From assembly GCF_040640155.1 (NCBI RefSeq), contig NZ_JBFABE010000019.1:1-64000 (forward strand): DNA of 64,000 nucleotides, written 5' to 3'. This stretch comes from Streptosporangium sp040640155. Its GTDB lineage: Bacteria; Actinomycetota; Actinomycetes; Streptosporangiales; Streptosporangiaceae. The position numbers and the translations under genes were made by a program. Shown here piece by piece: positions 61,361-64,000 of the stretch (positions within the stretch are counted from its first letter, which is position 1; each line of letters opens with the position of its first letter). Below the pieces are notes generated by a model. That model saw nothing but the letters and a program-made list of their open reading frames with translations, was not told the origin of the DNA and made no database searches.

Positions 61361-61891
61361 TCGCACCTGCCTCAGGGTTACGGAGCAGCCGTCCGGCTGG
61401 GATGTGTTTCACGTACGCATGCGAAGCCGGGGCGCTTCACGATTATGGACCCGCCGAAGAACGTTCGTTCCCTCCAACCGTCCGGTCAGAGTAGCGATCG
61501 TATGCGGCGCTTTCAAGTGAACCTTATTCACGATTTAGCGGCGTACCGTAAATCGTCCCCCCTCAATCGTCTGACTCGATAAAGGTCAGCCTCAAAACAC
61601 GAACCGACCCTTTCGTTACATGGACATCACCATGCCCGTCAGGAAGACATCACCGGCGATCTGCGCCGGAGACCTTACGGCGACCAGAGGTGCGACCCGG
61701 ACGAACACGAACGATTCCCGCAGTCGGCAATGATACACACCAAGGGCCGTTAGGGCTACGTGTTCTACTGTGCACATAGTTCACGATAATATTATGGCCT
61801 GTCAGGCAGGGAAGAGCGGGGCCATCCGCCCGGCGCCTCCATGCGACATCCCCCGCCGAAGCCACTCCGGCGACGTCCCGAGGAGCATCTC
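61361..61891. other. 531-bp divergent promoter region of the defence operon
   Basis: No gene. AT-rich parts at about 61500-61620 and 61740-61800 probably hold promoters for the kinase operon (minus) and for the small protein (plus). Dyads GTGAA-CCTTA-TTCAC at 61517-61531 and TGTGCACA at 61769-61776 are candidate operators. Confidence 0.55.
61517..61531. promoter_or_regulatory. dyad GTGAA-N5-TTCAC near operon A promoter
   Basis: A perfect 5-bp inverted repeat in AT-rich DNA 157 bp upstream of the first gene of the DISARM-like operon. A possible repressor site; no regulator gene is adjacent. Confidence 0.35.
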
Positions 61892-62281
61892 ATGTACCTG
61901 GTCTTCCCCAACGGCTCCTGGATCGCCGGCCCCGGCGAGGCGGACGTCCGCGAAGCCGTCGCGGCCCTCTCCCACGAGCACTGGAACCTGTCTCTCAACA
62001 AGAGGCTTTACTTCGGCGCGGACGACGAGGACCATGACCATCCGGACCTGGATTGGTACGTCCAGGTCGCCTGCGGCGGAGTGTACGGCGTCCCCGAGGG
62101 GACCTACCAGATCGAACACCGCGCGGGCTCACACCGGCGTCATTACTGCGCCTTCACTCCGGACACAGAGCGGATCGTCCAGGCCCTCATCGGCTTCGCC
62201 AGGCTGGACGAGACCTGGCCCGCCGGCCTGGAGTGGAAGCCGTTGAAATTCGACGACCACACCCGCGAGCTGCTCCGATGA
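61892..62281 (+). CDS. small hypothetical protein, possible immunity-type
   Basis: A protein of 129 aa. ATG 61892 has GAGGAG upstream. No signal peptide; acidic with aromatic clusters (MYLVFPNGSWIAGPG, LYFGADDEDHDHPDLDWYVQVACGG). Unrecognised family. It overlaps the RDD protein gene by ATGA and is followed closely by the large toxin-like gene, so an immunity or accessory role is conceivable but only from position. Confidence 0.6.
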   Translation: MYLVFPNGSWIAGPGEADVREAVAALSHEHWNLSLNKRLYFGADDEDHDHPDLDWYVQVACGGVYGVPEGTYQIEHRAGSHRRHYCAFTPDTERIVQALIGFARLDETWPAGLEWKPLKFDDHTRELLR

Positions 62282-62700
62282 ACCGCAGACCACCTCGGGT
62301 GACGAACGACGAGGTGCGACGCCTCACGTCATCGGTCGTGGACGCCTTTCTCGCGCTGAACTGCGGCCTGGCGGCCGGAGCGATCGGAGGCGCGGAACCG
62401 GGTGGCGGCATCGTCGTCACCGAGCCGCGTTTCTGGGTCACGGCCATCGGAGCGCTCTTCGGAGTGTCGTTTCTCAACCACGTCGTTCTCACCACGATCA
62501 GTCTGGCCAGTGTGGGAAAGTTGCTGACCGGTCTACGCCTTGTCCGCGTGGCCGACGGCACCAGACCCGGCCCCCTCCGCGTCGTACGTCGCTGGCTCAC
62601 GGGATTCGTCTGGGCCATCATTGTCGTGCCGATATCGATCGCCTCCGATAGCGATGTCAACCAGGAGGAATTTTCCGGCCTCCGCCTCGTCCGATCCTGA
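62278..62700 (+). CDS. RDD family membrane protein
   Basis: A protein of 140 aa whose ATG overlaps the preceding stop (ATGA). The RDD motif region is seen in SVGKLLTGLRLVRVADGTRPGPLRVVRRWL, with a first helix around FLALNCGLAAGAIGG, a second at VTAIGALFGVSFLNHVVLTTISLA and a third at FVWAIIVVPISI. RDD proteins have unknown transport or stress roles. Translationally coupled with the small protein. Confidence 0.75.
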   Translation: MNRRPPRVTNDEVRRLTSSVVDAFLALNCGLAAGAIGGAEPGGGIVVTEPRFWVTAIGALFGVSFLNHVVLTTISLASVGKLLTGLRLVRVADGTRPGPLRVVRRWLTGFVWAIIVVPISIASDSDVNQEEFSGLRLVRS

Positions 62701-62763
62701 ACCTCTACTCGACCAGGCGAGAAAACATTTATGTTGCAATGACATGAGCCGTTCAAGGGAATG

Positions 62764-64000
62764 GTGAAGCCTATGCAGCCGGGAGCAGGACCCTTACCTC
62801 CGGACTTCAGCGGGATGGACCCCACCCTGATGGACGGTTTCATCTCCGAGCTGGAGCGCGGCCGTGACGTGATCGACGAGCAGTCCGAGCGGATCGGGCG
62901 GCTGCTCGCGGCGGCCGACGTCCCGGCCGCGGGCCTGCATCCGATCAGGGAGGTCGGCGGCTGGGTCCGCGACGAGCTGCCCAAGCTGCGCCGGCGCCTG
63001 GAGACGATCAACGAGGACCTGCCCATGCTGGGAGCGTCACCCCTCAGCCTGAAACAGGGCTCGATGTGGGCCGGCGACTCGCGCCAGGACGTGTCCCCAT
63101 GGGGGGTGCTGCCCTACGACGAGAAGACCGGGAAGTCCCCGGTGGGCGGCAGCGTCAAGAAGGGCACCGACCTCGCCGCGGAGTTCAAGCGCTTGCACGA
63201 ACTCTCCCCCGGCCGGTCCAACGCCGCCTACGACCGGATTCTCAGCAAGCTCGCCGAAGGACAGAAGGACGCCTATCTCACCGCGGGCTTCTTCCGGGCC
63301 ATCGGCCCCGAGGGCATGCTCGGCATGATCAGTCGCCTGGGACGGTACGACAAGAAGATGGCCGACCAGCACCGGAAGGTCATGGGCGACGCCTTGGCCA
63401 CCGCGGTCGGCGCGCAACCGGCCGTACTCGGTTCCGAATGGCAGGCCGGCACCTTCAAGAAGGCTTCGGACCACGAGCTGGCGTCCCTGCTGCGGTACGG
63501 AATGTTCCCTGCCGCGTGGCTCACAGAGATAGCACGGAGCAGGGTGGGCAAGCCGGTCGGCGGCGGTGACGGCACCCGCCCCCGGCGCTGGGAGACCGAG
63601 CTCGTCCCGCTGCTGCCGGCCCTGGCGAACAACCCCGACGCGGCCAGGAGCCTGTTCAACGCCATGTCCCGCGAGGATCTCAGGGACGTGTTCACCGAGC
63701 TCAACCGTCTGGGAACCTTCAAAACCTACGTATCGCCCTTGGGGGTGGAACTCCCGAAACCCTCCTGGCTGGGGCCGAAGAGCATGGACTTCGAAATCGG
63801 CACCGAGTTCGGCCGGATGCTCGCAGCCGGGGGCGGATCCTACGAGAAGGGCCCGCACAGCCCCGAGGCCGCGAAGTTCGCCTTCAACGCCATGACCATC
63901 ATGGGAAACCTCAAGGACCCTGGAGGCAACGCGGACTCCCCGATGGAGGTCGCGCCGAAAGCCAGGGTCTTCATGTCGACGCTGGCCGGGGCGTACGCCG
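62764..64000 (+). CDS. N-terminal part of a large protein, perhaps a secreted toxin or scaffold
   Basis: Open from ATG 62761/GTG 62764 to the window edge (>410 aa) without a stop. AAGGGA sits at 62755-62760. The N-terminus is helical (PTLMDGFISELERGRDVIDEQSERIGRLL, WVRDELPKLRRRLETINEDLPML), like WXG100/ESX-type helical hairpins. Then comes a large regular all-helical region (LPALANNPDAARSLFNAM, FGRMLAAGGGSYEKGPHSPEAAKFAFNAMTIMG). No signal peptide. Such architecture is typical of T7SS-linked polymorphic toxins in actinomycetes, but the toxin domain would lie outside the window. Confidence 0.6.
   Translation, partial: MKPMQPGAGPLPPDFSGMDPTLMDGFISELERGRDVIDEQSERIGRLLAAADVPAAGLHPIREVGGWVRDELPKLRRRLETINEDLPMLGASPLSLKQGSMWAGDSRQDVSPWGVLPYDEKTGKSPVGGSVKKGTDLAAEFKRLHELSPGRSNAAYDRILSKLAEGQKDAYLTAGFFRAIGPEGMLGMISRLGRYDKKMADQHRKVMGDALATAVGAQPAVLGSEWQAGTFKKASDHELASLLRYGMFPAAWLTEIARSRVGKPVGGGDGTRPRRWETELVPLLPALANNPDAARSLFNAMSREDLRDVFTELNRLGTFKTYVSPLGVELPKPSWLGPKSMDFEIGTEFGRMLAAGGGSYEKGPHSPEAAKFAFNAMTIMGNLKDPGGNADSPMEVAPKARVFMSTLAGAYA

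Noticed and set aside
1..64000. tRNA, rRNA and riboswitch genes
   Set aside because: I looked for cloverleaf-like and known conserved RNA sequences by eye and found none that I can support; a covariance-model scan would be needed to exclude them.

Overview
The window is very GC-rich chromosomal DNA with frequent GTG starts, ATGA/GTGA gene overlaps, good GGAGG-type ribosome binding sites and many secreted or regulatory genes. It fits a filamentous actinomycete, perhaps of the Streptosporangiales/Streptomycetales type; that placement is inferred from gene content and composition, not from a marker gene. I see no rRNA, tRNA or CRISPR array.

Bases 1-21,900 are mostly single-gene or two-gene metabolic and stress units. 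They begin with the 3'-truncated end of a pyruvate phosphate dikinase-like gene. Next come a secreted lectin-like protein, an ADP-ribosylglycohydrolase and a Tat-exported cholesterol oxidase whose promoter carries a KstR-like palindrome. A CMD-family/oxidoreductase pair has a perfect KstR2-type palindrome. Further along are a SAM methyltransferase, an EF-G paralogue, an erythromycin-esterase-family protein, an SRPBCC protein, a divergent HxlR/NmrA pair with a truncated F420-type nitroreductase remnant, and a MazG-like pyrophosphohydrolase. A DUF6461-like protein lies beside a small membrane protein ending in an RHIM-like amyloid motif. An ECF sigma/anti-sigma pair follows, whose sigma N-terminus is out of frame. 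Then come an arsC remnant with an ArsR-type operator next to a chromate transporter, and a vWA/TROVE-like plus ARPP-2-like pair.

Bases 22,500-27,350 form an accessory patch of lower GC: a coiled-coil protein of unknown function, an AT-rich gap, a soluble Ser/Thr kinase and a membrane-anchored Ser/Thr kinase. Bases 27,600-38,700 hold mainly secreted and small proteins, a YCII/ECF42 pair in which the sigma factor is fused to a truncated tyrosine-recombinase-like domain, and an alpha/beta hydrolase.

Bases 38,879-61,360 look like a defence island, with nearly every gene on the minus strand. Operon A runs Ser/Thr kinase, DrmD-like SNF2 helicase, then a 1780-aa Eco57I-type adenine methylase (DrmMI-like). 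Operon B runs a 2192-aa DUF1998 helicase with C-terminal nuclease-like regions, a RelE-UvrD fusion helicase, then a second Ser/Thr kinase, with a DUF262/HNH (GmrSD-type) nuclease behind it. Between the operons is a small plus-strand gene. The kinase of operon B shares its architecture and a distinctive C-terminal tail with the kinase at 25.1 kb. I read this as a DISARM-like system that lacks a recognisable drmC phospholipase and has added phospho-signalling; this is the best candidate for an undescribed system here. The window ends with a small protein, an RDD membrane protein and the start of a large protein that may be a secreted toxin or scaffold.
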